Of a DNA stretch of 64,000 nucleotides, positions 43,027-52,528 are shown one piece after another. Source of the DNA: Stigmatella ashevillena. GTDB taxonomy: Bacteria > Myxococcota > Myxococcia > Myxococcales > Myxococcaceae. Position 1 is the stretch's first letter. The number at the start of each line of letters is the position of its first letter. Below the pieces are notes generated by a model that saw nothing but the letters and a program-made list of their open reading frames with translations, searched no databases and was not told where the DNA came from. The translations under genes and the position numbers were made by a program. Where the stretch lies: assembly GCF_028368975.1 (NCBI RefSeq), contig NZ_JAQNDM010000002.1, positions 1,550,001 to 1,614,000 of the forward strand, read 5' to 3'.

Positions 43027-45432
43027 CTACCCACCTCGCCGGATGTCCACCCGCTTCCACCCTGCGTCCACTTCGACCCGCAGCACGCCATCCACGAAGC
43101 GGTGCTCCCGTGCTCCGAGCACCTCCTTGGGTTCGGAGAGCGCGTAGACACAGAGCGTTTCCGTCTCCCGGCCGGGCGGCAAGTCGCCTTCCGTGCTTCG
43201 CTCGAGCACGAAGCGGTCCGAGGTCCTTTCACCCGACAGCCGGGTCAGCCGCGACGCGCCGTAGCCATCGCCCGCGTCCTCGTACAGGCGGGCCTCCATG
43301 CGCGGCGCCGCGTGGATGTGCCAGGTGAGGTGCGCCCAGTTGGCCGAAGAGGTGTGCAACGCAGGTTCGGTCAAGGCCAGGGCGCCCCCCTCCCGCAGCC
43401 ACATGGGTACCGAGCTCAGCGGCGCATCGGCCAGGACATGCTGCCGGCCCTCGACGGGCTCTCCCGAGGAGAGCCCCAGGTCGAAGAACGGCAACCACCG
43501 TCCCTCCGGCAAGTACACGTGCCGACGCGTCCGCCCCTGGCGAATCACTGGGGCGACCAGCAGATCCCTGCCAAAGAGGAAGACGTCATCCATGCGCAGC
43601 GCCTCCGCGTCCCCCGGCGCGTACATGACGAGCGGACGCAGCGCGGGCAGTCCTTCCTGGGACGACTCGTACATCAGCGTGTAGAGCGTGGGCAGCAACC
43701 GATAGCGCCGCTCCAGCCACTCCCGGGCGATGGACAGGTAGGGCTCACCGAAGCGCCAGGGCTCCTGGTGAGGCGTGCCCTTGGCGGAGTGGTTCCGCAG
43801 GAGCGGATAGAAGGTGCCCAACTGCGTCCATCGCACGAGCATCTCCCCGGTGGCGCGGCCCAGGAAGCCGGGCACGTCCGCGCCCGTGAAGGAGACGCCA
43901 GACAGGCCCAGGCCCAGCAGCATCGCGATGGACAGCTCCAGGTGCGCCCAGTAGCTGGAGTTGTCGCCTGTCCACACCGCCGAGTAGCGCTGGATGCCAG
44001 CCGCCCCCGCCCGGGTCAACAGGAAGGGACGCCGCTCCGGCACGAGCGCCCGCAGCCCCTCGTAGGCCGCCTGGGCCATGCCGAGCGCATACACATTGTG
44101 GACCTCCAGGTGCCGCCTGTCTCCGTGCCGGGCGTCGTGGGGCAGCGTGGGCCCCTCCACCTTGCCCAGATCCACGGCGGGCGCCGAGTTGATGGAGAAG
44201 GTCTCATTGCCATTGATGAGCCGGAAACAGGCCGGCTCGTTCATGTCGTTCCAGAAGCCCGCGATGCCCGTCTCCACGAAACCCCGGTGCTGCTGGCCCC
44301 ACCACTTGCGCACGGGCTCACGGGTGAAGTCCGGAAAGGTGGCCGGCTTGGGCCACACCTCGCCGAGCAGCACGCTGCCCCGATCATTGCGCACCAGATA
44401 ATCCCCCGCGAGCGCCTCGTCATAGACGCGGTAGCCCGGCTCGGCTTTCACCCCCGGATCAATGATGGTGACAAGCTTCACGCCCTGCGCCGCGGCTTCG
44501 CTCGCCAAGCCTGCGGGATCGGGATAGCGCGAGCGGTCCCACGTCCAGACCTTGTACCCCTCCATATAATCGATATCGAGGTACACGCAGTCCAACGGCA
44601 GCTTGTGCGCGCGGTAGTCGCGGATGACGGAGCGGATCTCCCGTGCGTTCTCGTAGCCCCAGCGTGACTGCTGGACGCCCAGACTCCAGAGCGGGGGCAG
44701 CGGCGGGCGGCCGGTGAGCGCGGTGTAGCGCCTCACCACATCCGCGGGCATCGGGCCCGCGAACAGATAGGTGTCCAGCTCGGGGCCCGCGGACTCCCAC
44801 CTCACGCGCGAGGGGTCCTCCGCGGCCACATCCACCTCCAGTCTCCACGACTCGTCGAGAAAGAAGCCCCAGGCAACCCCCTCGCGCAGCCCCAGACTGA
44901 AGGGAATGGACTGATAGAGCGGATCCGTGTCCGGGTGGTGGGGCACCACGTCGGTATTCCAGAAGACGAAGTGCATGCCGCGCTTGTCGAGCGTCCCCAC
45001 CTTTTCCCCGAACCCAAGCCACGCCTCGTCGGGCGGCGTGTGCAGGGTGAGCCGGGAGCGGAACCGGTTGACGGGATAGTCGGGCATCGTCTCGCCCGAG
45101 AAGCCTTCACACCGGGCGAGTTCCCGGCCCCCGGCATCCCGCAGAACCCAAGTGCCCTGCTCGAGCCGTATCTCCAGCGACAGCCCTTCGGCTTCCACCA
45201 CGGCGGTGCCGCCCTCCTTGTCCCGGCGGACGGACAGCGGAAGCTCCGAGTGCTCCACGACCGACCAGGACTGTTTGGGGCTCAGCTCGCGGGCGGTGAG
45301 CGAGGAGTTGCCTGGGGACGGGATGTGGCGCACCCGGAGGACGCCGGGCAAGGGGCTGCGGATCTCCAGGGCCGAGCGAGAACCCCAGAAAGTGACACGG
45401 GTCGGTTCAATGGACAGATCGTCGAGGCGCAT
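43027..45432 (-). CDS. GH31 alpha-glucosidase
   Basis: 801 residues without a signal peptide, so probably cytoplasmic. The GH31 core shows WNDMNEPACF with the nucleophile Asp396, and WTGDNSSYWAHLELSI with acid/base Asp490, followed by SGVSFTGADVPGFLG. The N-terminal beta-sandwich (SLTARELSPKQSWSVVEHSE) and the C-terminal beta domain complete the usual layout. Members hydrolyse alpha-glucosides such as maltose or xyloside variants. Its bounds to the right, 45433-45478, are short, and upstream lies the TonB C-terminal protein on the same strand. Confidence 0.93.
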   Translation of the reverse strand: MRLDDLSIEPTRVTFWGSRSALEIRSPLPGVLRVRHIPSPGNSSLTARELSPKQSWSVVEHSELPLSVRRDKEGGTAVVEAEGLSLEIRLEQGTWVLRDAGGRELARCEGFSGETMPDYPVNRFRSRLTLHTPPDEAWLGFGEKVGTLDKRGMHFVFWNTDVVPHHPDTDPLYQSIPFSLGLREGVAWGFFLDESWRLEVDVAAEDPSRVRWESAGPELDTYLFAGPMPADVVRRYTALTGRPPLPPLWSLGVQQSRWGYENAREIRSVIRDYRAHKLPLDCVYLDIDYMEGYKVWTWDRSRYPDPAGLASEAAAQGVKLVTIIDPGVKAEPGYRVYDEALAGDYLVRNDRGSVLLGEVWPKPATFPDFTREPVRKWWGQQHRGFVETGIAGFWNDMNEPACFRLINGNETFSINSAPAVDLGKVEGPTLPHDARHGDRRHLEVHNVYALGMAQAAYEGLRALVPERRPFLLTRAGAAGIQRYSAVWTGDNSSYWAHLELSIAMLLGLGLSGVSFTGADVPGFLGRATGEMLVRWTQLGTFYPLLRNHSAKGTPHQEPWRFGEPYLSIAREWLERRYRLLPTLYTLMYESSQEGLPALRPLVMYAPGDAEALRMDDVFLFGRDLLVAPVIRQGRTRRHVYLPEGRWLPFFDLGLSSGEPVEGRQHVLADAPLSSVPMWLREGGALALTEPALHTSSANWAHLTWHIHAAPRMEARLYEDAGDGYGASRLTRLSGERTSDRFVLERSTEGDLPPGRETETLCVYALSEPKEVLGAREHRFVDGVLRVEVDAGWKRVDIRRGG

Positions 45433-45478
45433 GGGGCCGGCAGCCTACAGGCGCCCTGAGTGCAGGCAAGACGCAGGG

Positions 45479-45895
45479 CTACGGCGTCACGGTCCAGGAC
45501 AAATGGAAATGAACCTCCAACGCCGGGCCCGTATACCCCTGGGGCAGCCGGGGAAAAGGGGCTGCCTTCTTGACGGCCGTCAGCGCGGCGGCATCCCAGA
45601 CCTTGGAGCCAGACTCCATCAGGAGGGCCGCGGAGATCAGCTTCCCGTCCTGGGAGACCATGGCCTGGACGATCGCCTTCTTGCCCGGCCCTGGGGCATG
45701 TCTGGCACTCGGCTGCTTCCAGGTGCGTGCGACCCGATCAAAGACTTTCTTCTGGTACTCGGCGTCGGTCAACTGGCCCTGAAAGAAGGTCTGGAGCTGG
45801 GAGTGCCCCCCAGCGGCCAAGGCCACCGGAGCCACCATCAGCGCGGAAGCAAGCACCAACACGAGACGGACATGGACATGGACATGGTGATTCAC
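45479..45895 (-). CDS. Secreted small protein with TonB C-terminal-like domain
   Basis: 138 residues starting at GTG 45895. Residues 1-28 form a signal peptide (VLVLASALMVAPVALA) preceded by an odd MNHHVHVHV made by a short ATGGAC-type repeat. The mature part is a TonB/TolA C-terminal fold: IVQAMVSQDGKLISAALLM, then KVWDAAALTAVKKAAPFPR and LEVHFHLSW at the end. Without the usual membrane anchor and Pro-rich arm it is not a normal energy transducer. It lies 14 bases after the next small lipoprotein gene, with which it shares a strand. Role unknown. Confidence 0.65.
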   Translation of the reverse strand: MNHHVHVHVRLVLVLASALMVAPVALAAGGHSQLQTFFQGQLTDAEYQKKVFDRVARTWKQPSARHAPGPGKKAIVQAMVSQDGKLISAALLMESGSKVWDAAALTAVKKAAPFPRLPQGYTGPALEVHFHLSWTVTP

Positions 45896-45909
45896 TCAGT
45901 CCTCCTGAT

Positions 45910-46164
45910 CTAGAAGTTCGCGTCCGGCTGGGTCCTGTTCGCCTCGCGCCGCTCCTTCTGGGCCTGCTCGCGTTCCTCCTTGCTTTGCTGGGCGGTGCGG
46001 CACACGCGACGTGGAATGTGGCTGCCCGTGACCCGAGACTCCTCACAGACAAGGTTCGGGTCCTGAGGGGCCACGGCCACGGCCGTCTGTTGCGAAGGCT
46101 GTGTACTGGCGCAGGCCAGCAGCATTCCCAAGCCCATTCCCCCCACCCACTGTGTCTTTCTCAA
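45910..46164 (-). CDS. Small lipoprotein with CxxSRVTGSHIPRRVCR motif
   Basis: 84 residues. A lipoprotein signal (GGMGLGMLLACAS) is followed by a short Gln/Thr/Ala linker and the stretch CEESRVTGSHIPRRVCRT, then a highly charged helix (QQSKEEREQAQKERREANRT). The CxxxxVTGSxIxRRVCR block occurs in small envelope proteins of other proteobacteria; its job is not known to me. The two cysteines around it may pair. It begins the pair with the secreted TonB C-terminal protein (14 bases apart). Confidence 0.7.
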   Translation of the reverse strand: MRKTQWVGGMGLGMLLACASTQPSQQTAVAVAPQDPNLVCEESRVTGSHIPRRVCRTAQQSKEEREQAQKERREANRTQPDANF

Positions 46165-46566
46165 ATCGCGGACTCCCGTTCAGGTTTCACTCAGCAAGAA
46201 TGCCCGGAGTGCCCGAGAGATGAAATCGAGCACTCCCCCCCTTGCCAACCTGCCGACGGCTCCCCATCTCGCCTCTCCAATGCCTGCCCGTTTCCGTGAG
46301 AGAAACGCTGGGAGCGCCAAGCCCATACAGTCCGTGAATCCCGCCTATCAAATTCTCACAATCTGGAAGACGGGGCTGTAAATCACAGGCTGGGCAGAAA
46401 ATTGAAACGGCGCTTCATTTTTTTAATGAGTTTGAGGGTTCAAGCCGCTAGAGTTTGAGGGGCGGTGAAACCCGAAACACATCGAGTTCCCGGCTCTTGG
46501 GCGAGTTCCTTTCCCAGAGTCCTGAGACTCGCCCACGCGGTGGTCAATTCCACGAGGAGGAAGTCC
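46165..46566. other. AT-richer intergenic region, no gene seen
   Basis: About 400 bases separate the small lipoprotein (minus) and the choice-of-anchor A gene (plus), both transcribed away from it. The part 46340-46440 is markedly richer in A and T than its surroundings, with a run of seven T at 46419-46425, and is the probable divergent promoter zone. I see no convincing reading frame or structured RNA in it. Confidence 0.5.
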
Positions 46567-47832
46567 GTGAAGAACAAGTCCCTTGGCTGGTGGGTGGTCC
46601 TGAGCCTCTCGGCGTCTGCATGCGGTGTGCAGGATATGTCTGAGACGGAATCCCAGAACGGGTCCTCGCTTCAGCGCCCCTCCACCATTACCGCTGACAA
46701 GACGCTTCCTCCCGCGGGCCAGGCCTTCTTTGGCGTCACCGAAGAGGACTTTTCTCCTCCTGAGAGCAGCATCACCTCTTTCTCGACGCCCGATGAGAAT
46801 GGCAACTACCTCGGCTCGGTGGCCTTGAAGATCACCGCGACGGATGTCGGCTCGGGCGTGAAGGAAATCACCTACTACCTGGGTGGGGCGTCGACGGGTG
46901 GCGGCACGGTGACGGGCTCGACCGTCTATGTGCCTCTCATCGAGAACGCGGGACTGACCACCGTCATCTATTACTCGCGTGACAAGGCCGGAAACGTCGA
47001 GGAAGCCAAGAGCTTCGACGTCAACATTGTCTTCGATCAGCCGGGCGTGAGCTGCCTGCCGGTGAACCTGGACGAGTACAACCTCTTCGTGCTGGGCAAC
47101 TACACCGGCGGCCACGACGTGCAGGGCAAGGTGGCGGCGGGCGGCAACGTCTCCATGCAGAGCTTCGCCGTGGGTGCGGGGCTGCCGGCGACCGATACCA
47201 GCAACGTGCTGGTCGTGGGTGGCAACCTCAACGTGAGCAACGGCACCATCTACGGTGACACCTACTACGGCGGTACCCTCACCACCAATCAGAGCGCCAC
47301 GGTGCGCCGCGGCACCCTGAGCCAGGGCACGCCCTTCAACTTCACCTCACTGGGCTCGGACCTGCAGACGCTGTCCGCCCAGCTCAATGATCTGCCTGTC
47401 ACCGCCACCGCGCGGATCGAACCGTGGGGCGGCCTCTTCCTCAAGGGCAGCGATCCCAAGCTGAACGTCTTCGAGCTGAATGCCAGTATCTTCAGCAACA
47501 CCCGGTACATGGAGCTCGAGGCACCGGCGGACTCGCGGATCGTCGTGAACATCCACGGCCCCTCGGCTTCGTTCTCCAACTTCAGCCAGCACAACTTCCG
47601 GGGCGGCATCAACCAGACGGGCATCCTCTATAACTTCGTCGACGCCACGCAGATCCACGCCACGAGCTTCGGCTTCTGGGGCACGGTGCTGGCGCCGCTG
47701 GCCGACATCACCTTCAACAACGGCAGTTGGGATGGTGGCATCTACGCCAACTCGATGACGGGCACCGCCGAGGGCCACATCAACCCCCTGAAAGACTTTG
47801 AGTTCTGCGAAGGGTCGGAAAACAACTACTGA
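46567..47832 (+). CDS. Choice-of-anchor A family lipoprotein
   Basis: 421 residues from GTG 46567, which follows a strong GAGGAGG site. A lipoprotein signal (LGWWVVLSLSASACG) leads to a region rich in Ser/Thr, then an Ig-like domain with LKITATDVGSGVKEITYYL (about 100-180). The rest is a choice-of-anchor A domain, beginning YNLFVLGNYTGGHDVQGKVA and AGGNVSMQSF, and containing the conserved RGTLSQGTPF and FWGTVLAPLADITFNNGSW near the end. Such domains are found in surface adhesins with varied C-terminal anchors; here the anchor is lipid. Probably a surface protein in adhesion or matrix, by family. It ends in a strong terminator. Confidence 0.85.
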   Translation: MKNKSLGWWVVLSLSASACGVQDMSETESQNGSSLQRPSTITADKTLPPAGQAFFGVTEEDFSPPESSITSFSTPDENGNYLGSVALKITATDVGSGVKEITYYLGGASTGGGTVTGSTVYVPLIENAGLTTVIYYSRDKAGNVEEAKSFDVNIVFDQPGVSCLPVNLDEYNLFVLGNYTGGHDVQGKVAAGGNVSMQSFAVGAGLPATDTSNVLVVGGNLNVSNGTIYGDTYYGGTLTTNQSATVRRGTLSQGTPFNFTSLGSDLQTLSAQLNDLPVTATARIEPWGGLFLKGSDPKLNVFELNASIFSNTRYMELEAPADSRIVVNIHGPSASFSNFSQHNFRGGINQTGILYNFVDATQIHATSFGFWGTVLAPLADITFNNGSWDGGIYANSMTGTAEGHINPLKDFEFCEGSENNY

Positions 47833-47857
47833 GAAGCGCTGGCCCTGAGTGGCCGCT

Positions 47858-47897
47858 GGGCATCGGACTCCTGGGAGTCCGGTGCCCTTTTTTATTT
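47858..47897 (+). terminator. Rho-independent terminator of the choice-of-anchor A gene
   Basis: GGGCATCGGACTCC and GAGTCCGGTGCCC pair around a TGG loop to a nearly perfect 13-base stem, followed by TTTTTTATTT (47888-47897). It begins 26 bases after the stop. Confidence 0.92.
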
Positions 47898-47972
47898 CCC
47901 CTTCTGCCCGGACCCGGGCAGAACTCACGCACGCCGGATGTTGCTGGCTGCACTTTGCCAGAGGGGAAGCAC

Positions 47973-48746
47973 ATGCGTCGGAGGGTGCAACTCACGGAGG
48001 AAGGGCAAGGAAGAGGGCCTCGTCTGCTCCTCCTTCCGGGGCTGGGAGCCCGGGGGTCGGGGTTCCGGGCCCTTGCCACCCAGCTCGCCGGGGTGGCCCG
48101 TCCGGTGTTGGTGGAATACCCCGAAGGCGTCCATGCCGCCTGTGGCGCCAAGGCCCTCGCGGAGCAAGTGGCGCGAGAAGCAGGACGGCTGGATGCGGTG
48201 ATCGCCAGCTCTTATGGCGGAATGGTGGCCGCCCACTTGGCGGTCATGGGGGTCGTCCGCGGGGTGGCGTTCCTCGGCTCCTTCACCCGGCCCGAACACT
48301 TGGGATTGAGGGGACCCCTGCTGGCCCTGATGGGACCCATTGCCGTGCTGGGGCGACCCGGAAGGGTGGCGGCCTCCCTGGCCTCGTGGCGGCGAGTCTC
48401 TGGAGAACACGTCGCGGAGGTGGTTCCCACCACGGCGCTCGAGCGCATCACCACCCTGCACCGGGCCTTCGCCATCCGCACCGAGCCGCCTCCTCCGGAT
48501 TTGTGCTCCTTTTCCGTCCGCTGCACGTGCATCCAGGGCGACCGGGATGTGCTGGTGCCGCCCGCCACGCTGGAACGGCTGGCCGCTTCGCTCCCTCCCG
48601 GGACGCCCCGGCATCTGCTGCGCGGGGCGGGACACGTTCCCTACTTCACCCACCCCGAGGAATGTGCCCGGCTGCTCCAGCCGTGGCTCGCGGCGTTGGC
48701 CCCCGCCCCTTCCCTCACAAGCACGGGCGCCGAGACCGCGGCCTGA
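47973..48746 (+). CDS. Alpha/beta hydrolase
   Basis: 257 residues from ATG 47973 (AGAGGGG before it). The fold is shown by LLLLPGLGARGSGF (oxyanion strand and turn), the nucleophile elbow ASSYGGMVAAHLA, where Ser is the central residue of S-x-S-Y-G-G, IQGDRDVLVPPATLERL with the acid Asp, and the catalytic His in LLRGAGHVPYFTHPEECARL. The ending is short and Pro/Ala-rich. It could be an esterase, lipase or thioesterase; the substrate cannot be read. It converges on the P450 gene with a 26-base gap. Confidence 0.85.
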   Translation: MRRRVQLTEEGQGRGPRLLLLPGLGARGSGFRALATQLAGVARPVLVEYPEGVHAACGAKALAEQVAREAGRLDAVIASSYGGMVAAHLAVMGVVRGVAFLGSFTRPEHLGLRGPLLALMGPIAVLGRPGRVAASLASWRRVSGEHVAEVVPTTALERITTLHRAFAIRTEPPPPDLCSFSVRCTCIQGDRDVLVPPATLERLAASLPPGTPRHLLRGAGHVPYFTHPEECARLLQPWLAALAPAPSLTSTGAETAA

Positions 48747-48772
48747 GCGGCCCCGGCCGAAAGGCCTCCCGG

Positions 48773-50023
48773 CTATCGAGGGCGCAGTTGGACCTCGAGC
48801 GACTCCATCTTGCGAAGCACCGGGTGTGGCCCGAAAGAAGGCTGCGCCAGGAGCTTCATCTGCGGAAACCGCTGGACGAGCGTACTCACGGTGAGCTGCA
48901 CCTCGAGGCGCGCCAGGCTCGCCCCGATGCAGTAGTGCGCCCCGTGTCCGAAGGCGAGGCTCGCGTTCGTGTTCCGGCGCACATCGAAGACGTCGGCGCT
49001 GGAGAACGTGCCCTCATCGCGCAGCGCACTGCCCAACATGACCAGGACCAACTGTCCCTTCTTGATGGTCACCCCTGAGAGCGCCACGTCCTCCAGGGCA
49101 TAGCGGGCAAGCCCCGTCTTCCCGAAGTTGTCGAAACGCAGCACCTCTTCAATCACGTTCCGTGTGAGCCCGGGCTCGGCCTTCACCTGGGCCAACACCT
49201 CGGGCCGCTGCAGGAGGTTGTACACGGTGAAGCTGATCAGATGAACGGTGGTCTCGAAGCCGCCCACGATGAGCGCGGCCACCAGCGAGAGGAGTTCCTG
49301 AGCGCTGAGCGAGTCCCCCCGCTCCTCGGTCCGGATGAGCGTGGTGAGGATGTCCTCCTCCAACGGATGACGGCGCCGGTCCTCCACCGTCTCACGCACC
49401 AGGTTGAGCCCTTCGGCGATGTCGGGCCGCATCGCCTCCATCTCCTTGGCACAGACCAGACCCGGAACGAAGCTCTTGATCATCGCCTCCGTGAACCGCT
49501 GGAACAGCGCCTCGCGCCCTTTGGGAATCTTCAGCATCGAGCCGATCACCCGGGCAGGAATCCGAGCGGCGACTTCGGTCACCACGTTGAGGGTGCCCTT
49601 GGCCTCCACCCCATCCAGGATCTCGTCCACGATGGCTTGGATCTCTGGCCGTAGCCGCTCGATGGCCCGGGGAGTGAGCGCGGGGCTGACGAGCTTGCGC
49701 ACCCGGGCGTGATCCGCGCTCGCGAGCGCGAACAGACCGTACTTGCTCAGATTCTGAAGCTCGGGAATCTGGGTGGTAAGGCCCAACTCCGCGTCAAACT
49801 CCCACACAGCCCGGTTCGCCGTGAACCGCTTGCTGTCCCGGAGCACCGCGATGGCGTCTTCGTACCGGCTGAGCAGCCAGCCATGGCCCGTTTCCCAGTA
49901 GGGAAGCGCCGGTTGGGCCCGGAGCTTCTCCAGCATGGGATACGGGTTCACATCGAACTCGGAGGTGAAGGGATCGAACTCCGTGGAAGGCTGCGCCTCG
50001 CGCTTCGTGTGCTCAAGCGACAT
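48773..50023 (-). CDS. Cytochrome P450
   Basis: 416 residues from ATG 50023. The haem ligand Cys365 stands in FGHGAHYCIGASLARLEV, the I-helix oxygen-activating motif in AALIVGGFETTVHLI, and the K-helix ExxR in VIEEVLRFDN. Size and the ferredoxin just upstream show a soluble bacterial class I enzyme, taking electrons from a ferredoxin and a reductase not in the window. The start overlaps the ferredoxin stop by 11 bases. Substrate unknown: myxobacterial P450s act in secondary metabolism and lipid oxidation, but no biosynthetic cluster is visible here. Confidence 0.95.
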   Translation of the reverse strand: MSLEHTKREAQPSTEFDPFTSEFDVNPYPMLEKLRAQPALPYWETGHGWLLSRYEDAIAVLRDSKRFTANRAVWEFDAELGLTTQIPELQNLSKYGLFALASADHARVRKLVSPALTPRAIERLRPEIQAIVDEILDGVEAKGTLNVVTEVAARIPARVIGSMLKIPKGREALFQRFTEAMIKSFVPGLVCAKEMEAMRPDIAEGLNLVRETVEDRRRHPLEEDILTTLIRTEERGDSLSAQELLSLVAALIVGGFETTVHLISFTVYNLLQRPEVLAQVKAEPGLTRNVIEEVLRFDNFGKTGLARYALEDVALSGVTIKKGQLVLVMLGSALRDEGTFSSADVFDVRRNTNASLAFGHGAHYCIGASLARLEVQLTVSTLVQRFPQMKLLAQPSFGPHPVLRKMESLEVQLRPR

Positions 50024-50240
50024 CGGCACCCTCCTTCTGGGCGGGAGCGTCCACGGTGAATGAGAGCGCCTGACGCGGACACGCTCGCACCGCTTGAGCC
50101 ACCTTGGCACGCAGCCCCGGCGTCACCGCCTCCTGCAGAAGGTGCAAGGAGTCCTTCTCATCCAGGAAGAAGGCCTCCGGCGCCGCGCGGACGCAGACAC
50201 CGTTGGCCTCACAGCGATCCCCATCAATCACAAGCTTCAT
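50013..50240 (-). CDS. 3-cysteine ferredoxin of P450 type ([3Fe-4S])
   Basis: 75 residues from ATG 50240. Ferredoxin pattern: KLVIDGDRCEANGVCVRAAPEAF with the first two cluster cysteines (Cys10, Cys16), and CPRQALSF with the third near the C terminus. Only these three occur, so the cluster should be [3Fe-4S], as in other P450-associated ferredoxins. It should reduce the P450 directly downstream, whose start codon it overlaps (translational coupling). Confidence 0.9.
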   Translation of the reverse strand: MKLVIDGDRCEANGVCVRAAPEAFFLDEKDSLHLLQEAVTPGLRAKVAQAVRACPRQALSFTVDAPAQKEGADVA

Positions 50241-50296
50241 GTCCCCCCCATTCTCAATGAACGGCACTACCCACTGTCAGCGTCCAACACCTCGTC

Positions 50297-52528
50297 CTAC
50301 AACAACTTGTCGAGCGTGATCGGCAAGCTCCGGACACGCTTTCCCGTCGCATGGAACACGGCATTGGCAATGGCGGCCGCCACACCGACAATGCCAATCT
50401 CTCCGAGCCCTTTTGCTCCCAAGGGATTGACGATGGAGTCGTCCTCGTCGACGAAGAGCACCTCGATGCCGCGCACGTCCGCGTGCACGGGGACATGGTA
50501 TTCGGCCAGGTTGTGATTCATGAACCGGCCCAGCGTCTGGTCAATGGCGGTCTCCTCCTCCAGCGCCATGCCAATGCCCCAGACGACGGCGCCGAGAATC
50601 TGGCTGCGAGCGGTCTTCGGATTGAGAATCCGTCCCCCCGCGATGGCACTGACGACACGGGTCACCCGCACCGTGCCGAAGTCCTCGTCCACCTTCACCT
50701 CGGCAAACACGGCGGAGTGCGTGCTCCGTGTGTATTGCAACTGCTTGGGATCAGGAACGGCCAAGGCCTCTTCTTCCAAGCTGAGAACGCCCCCCTGCCG
50801 CATGGCCTGGGTAAGCGTCACAGCCTTGTCCGGCTCCGCGGCCAGCCGGATGCACCCCTCTGTGAACACCACCTCTTCCGGACGGGCCTTTGCCAGGGGA
50901 GAGCCCTCCACCTTCCGGGCGAACTTGAACAGATGCTCACGCACCTTCTCGCAGGCCTCCTTCACCGCCGAGCCCACGGAGGCCACGGTCCAGGAGCCTC
51001 CTTCCATGGGCGCCATGGGCAGCGAGGAATCGCCGAGCTTGAACGTCACGTCCTGGATGCGCAGGCCGAGCGTCTCGGCGGCGATCTGGGTCATGACCGT
51101 GTAGGTGCCTGTGCCAATGTCAGAGGTGGCACTGCTGACGGTGAGCTTGCCATCGATGCTCAGGACCGCCTTCGCGCTCGAGGGCTGCTGCATGGCGTCC
51201 CAGATGCCGGTGGCCATGCCCCACCCCACGAGCTGCTTGCCCTCACGCATCGAGCGCGGGGCGGGGCTTCTTCTGGCCCAACCAAACCGCTCGGCGCCCT
51301 GGTGGTAGCAAGCGCGCAGTTCCTTGCTTGAAAAGGGTTTGTCTTTGTTCTGGTCCCGCTCGGCGTAGTTCTTGAGGCGCAGTGCGAGCGGATCCAACCC
51401 TGCTCGATGGGCCAACTCGTCCATCGCGCATTCCAAGGCATAGACGCCGAGGACAGCTCCCGGGGCGCGCATGTCCAGAGGGGTGTAGCAGTCGAGCTGA
51501 GCGACCTTGTAGTCGAGCCTGACGTTGTCGCATTGGTAGAGCATTCCAGCCCAATTGACGACCACTTCGATGTAGTCCTCGAATCGCGACGTCTCGCCGA
51601 CCGCCTCATGAATGACGGCCTCCAGCGTCCCATCCTGAGCGGCCCCGAGCGCGACCCTTTGAAGGGTCGCGGGCCGGTGGCCAAAGGTAAACATCTGCTG
51701 GCGCGTGAGCGACACACGCACGGAGCGCTTCAACTCGCGCGCCGCCATGACCGCCATGAACAGTTGGTACTGCGGCCTCAAACCAGAGCCAAAAGCCCCT
51801 CCGACAAAAGGTGACAGAATGTGCACCTCGTCTTTCGAGAGGTTGAACACGTTCGAGACGTATTTCTGACTGTTCTGAACGCCCTGGGTCTTGTCGTAGA
51901 TGGTGAGAGAGCCATCGTCTCCATAAATGACCGTCGACGCGTGTGGCTCCATCGGATTGTGATGCTCGACGGCGGACTCATATTCCGCATCGATCTGGAC
52001 CGCGGCCTTGGCGAAAGCCTTGTCCGCATGTCCCCTGGGCTTGGGTGGTGGCTCGAAGCCGTCCTTCCCCTGTGCGGGCACATAAGCCTTGTCCCGCCGG
52101 GCGCGCAAATCCGTCTCGTGAGAATGCACCTCGTATTCGATCCGGACGAGCGACGCCGCATGGCGCGCAAGCTCGAACGTCTCGGCGACGACGAGCGCGA
52201 TGGGCTGGCCGCTGTAGACGATCTTGTCATCCGCGAGCGGCCGGAAGGGCGAGCCCGAGGGAGAGTCATCATCCCGATAGCTGCGATCAAACCAAGCAAG
52301 CCGGGGCCGGTTTTCGTGGGTGAAGACCTGTAACACCCCTTGGAGCTGAAGCGCCTCGCTCGCGTCGATCTTCTTGATGCGCCCCCGGGCGATGGTGCTC
52401 GACACCACCTGGCCATAGATCAAACCAGGGACATGGAACTCCGCGGCGTACCTGGCCTCGCCGGTCACCTTGGCACGGCCATCCACGCGACTGACCGGTT
52501 GTCCAAGCAATCGAGTGGATGCCTTCAT
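50297..52528 (-). CDS. Molybdopterin subunit of an aldehyde oxidoreductase (PaoC/YagR type)
   Basis: 743 residues. N-terminal [20 protein letters not shown] and the [17 protein letters not shown] block, then [20 protein letters not shown] and [19 protein letters not shown], are the xanthine-dehydrogenase-type large subunit that holds the molybdopterin cytosine dinucleotide cofactor. The base Glu710 lies in [12 protein letters not shown]. It oxidises aldehydes or purine-like compounds with water as oxygen source. It is the last of three overlapping genes (2Fe-2S, FAD, Mo), 4 bases overlap each. The substrate is probably an aromatic or aliphatic aldehyde by its kinship to PaoC. Confidence 0.93.
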   Translation of the reverse strand: MKASTRLLGQPVSRVDGRAKVTGEARYAAEFHVPGLIYGQVVSSTIARGRIKKIDASEALQLQGVLQVFTHENRPRLAWFDRSYRDDDSPSGSPFRPLADDKIVYSGQPIALVVAETFELARHAASLVRIEYEVHSHETDLRARRDKAYVPAQGKDGFEPPPKPRGHADKAFAKAAVQIDAEYESAVEHHNPMEPHASTVIYGDDGSLTIYDKTQGVQNSQKYVSNVFNLSKDEVHILSPFVGGAFGSGLRPQYQLFMAVMAARELKRSVRVSLTRQQMFTFGHRPATLQRVALGAAQDGTLEAVIHEAVGETSRFEDYIEVVVNWAGMLYQCDNVRLDYKVAQLDCYTPLDMRAPGAVLGVYALECAMDELAHRAGLDPLALRLKNYAERDQNKDKPFSSKELRACYHQGAERFGWARRSPAPRSMREGKQLVGWGMATGIWDAMQQPSSAKAVLSIDGKLTVSSATSDIGTGTYTVMTQIAAETLGLRIQDVTFKLGDSSLPMAPMEGGSWTVASVGSAVKEACEKVREHLFKFARKVEGSPLAKARPEEVVFTEGCIRLAAEPDKAVTLTQAMRQGGVLSLEEEALAVPDPKQLQYTRSTHSAVFAEVKVDEDFGTVRVTRVVSAIAGGRILNPKTARSQILGAVVWGIGMALEEETAIDQTLGRFMNHNLAEYHVPVHADVRGIEVLFVDEDDSIVNPLGAKGLGEIGIVGVAAAIANAVFHATGKRVRSLPITLDKLL

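Noticed and set aside
45868-45886. ATGGAC tandem repeat as a regulatory element
   Set aside because: Only three 6-base copies, located inside the start of the small TonB-like gene and encoding its His/Val stretch.
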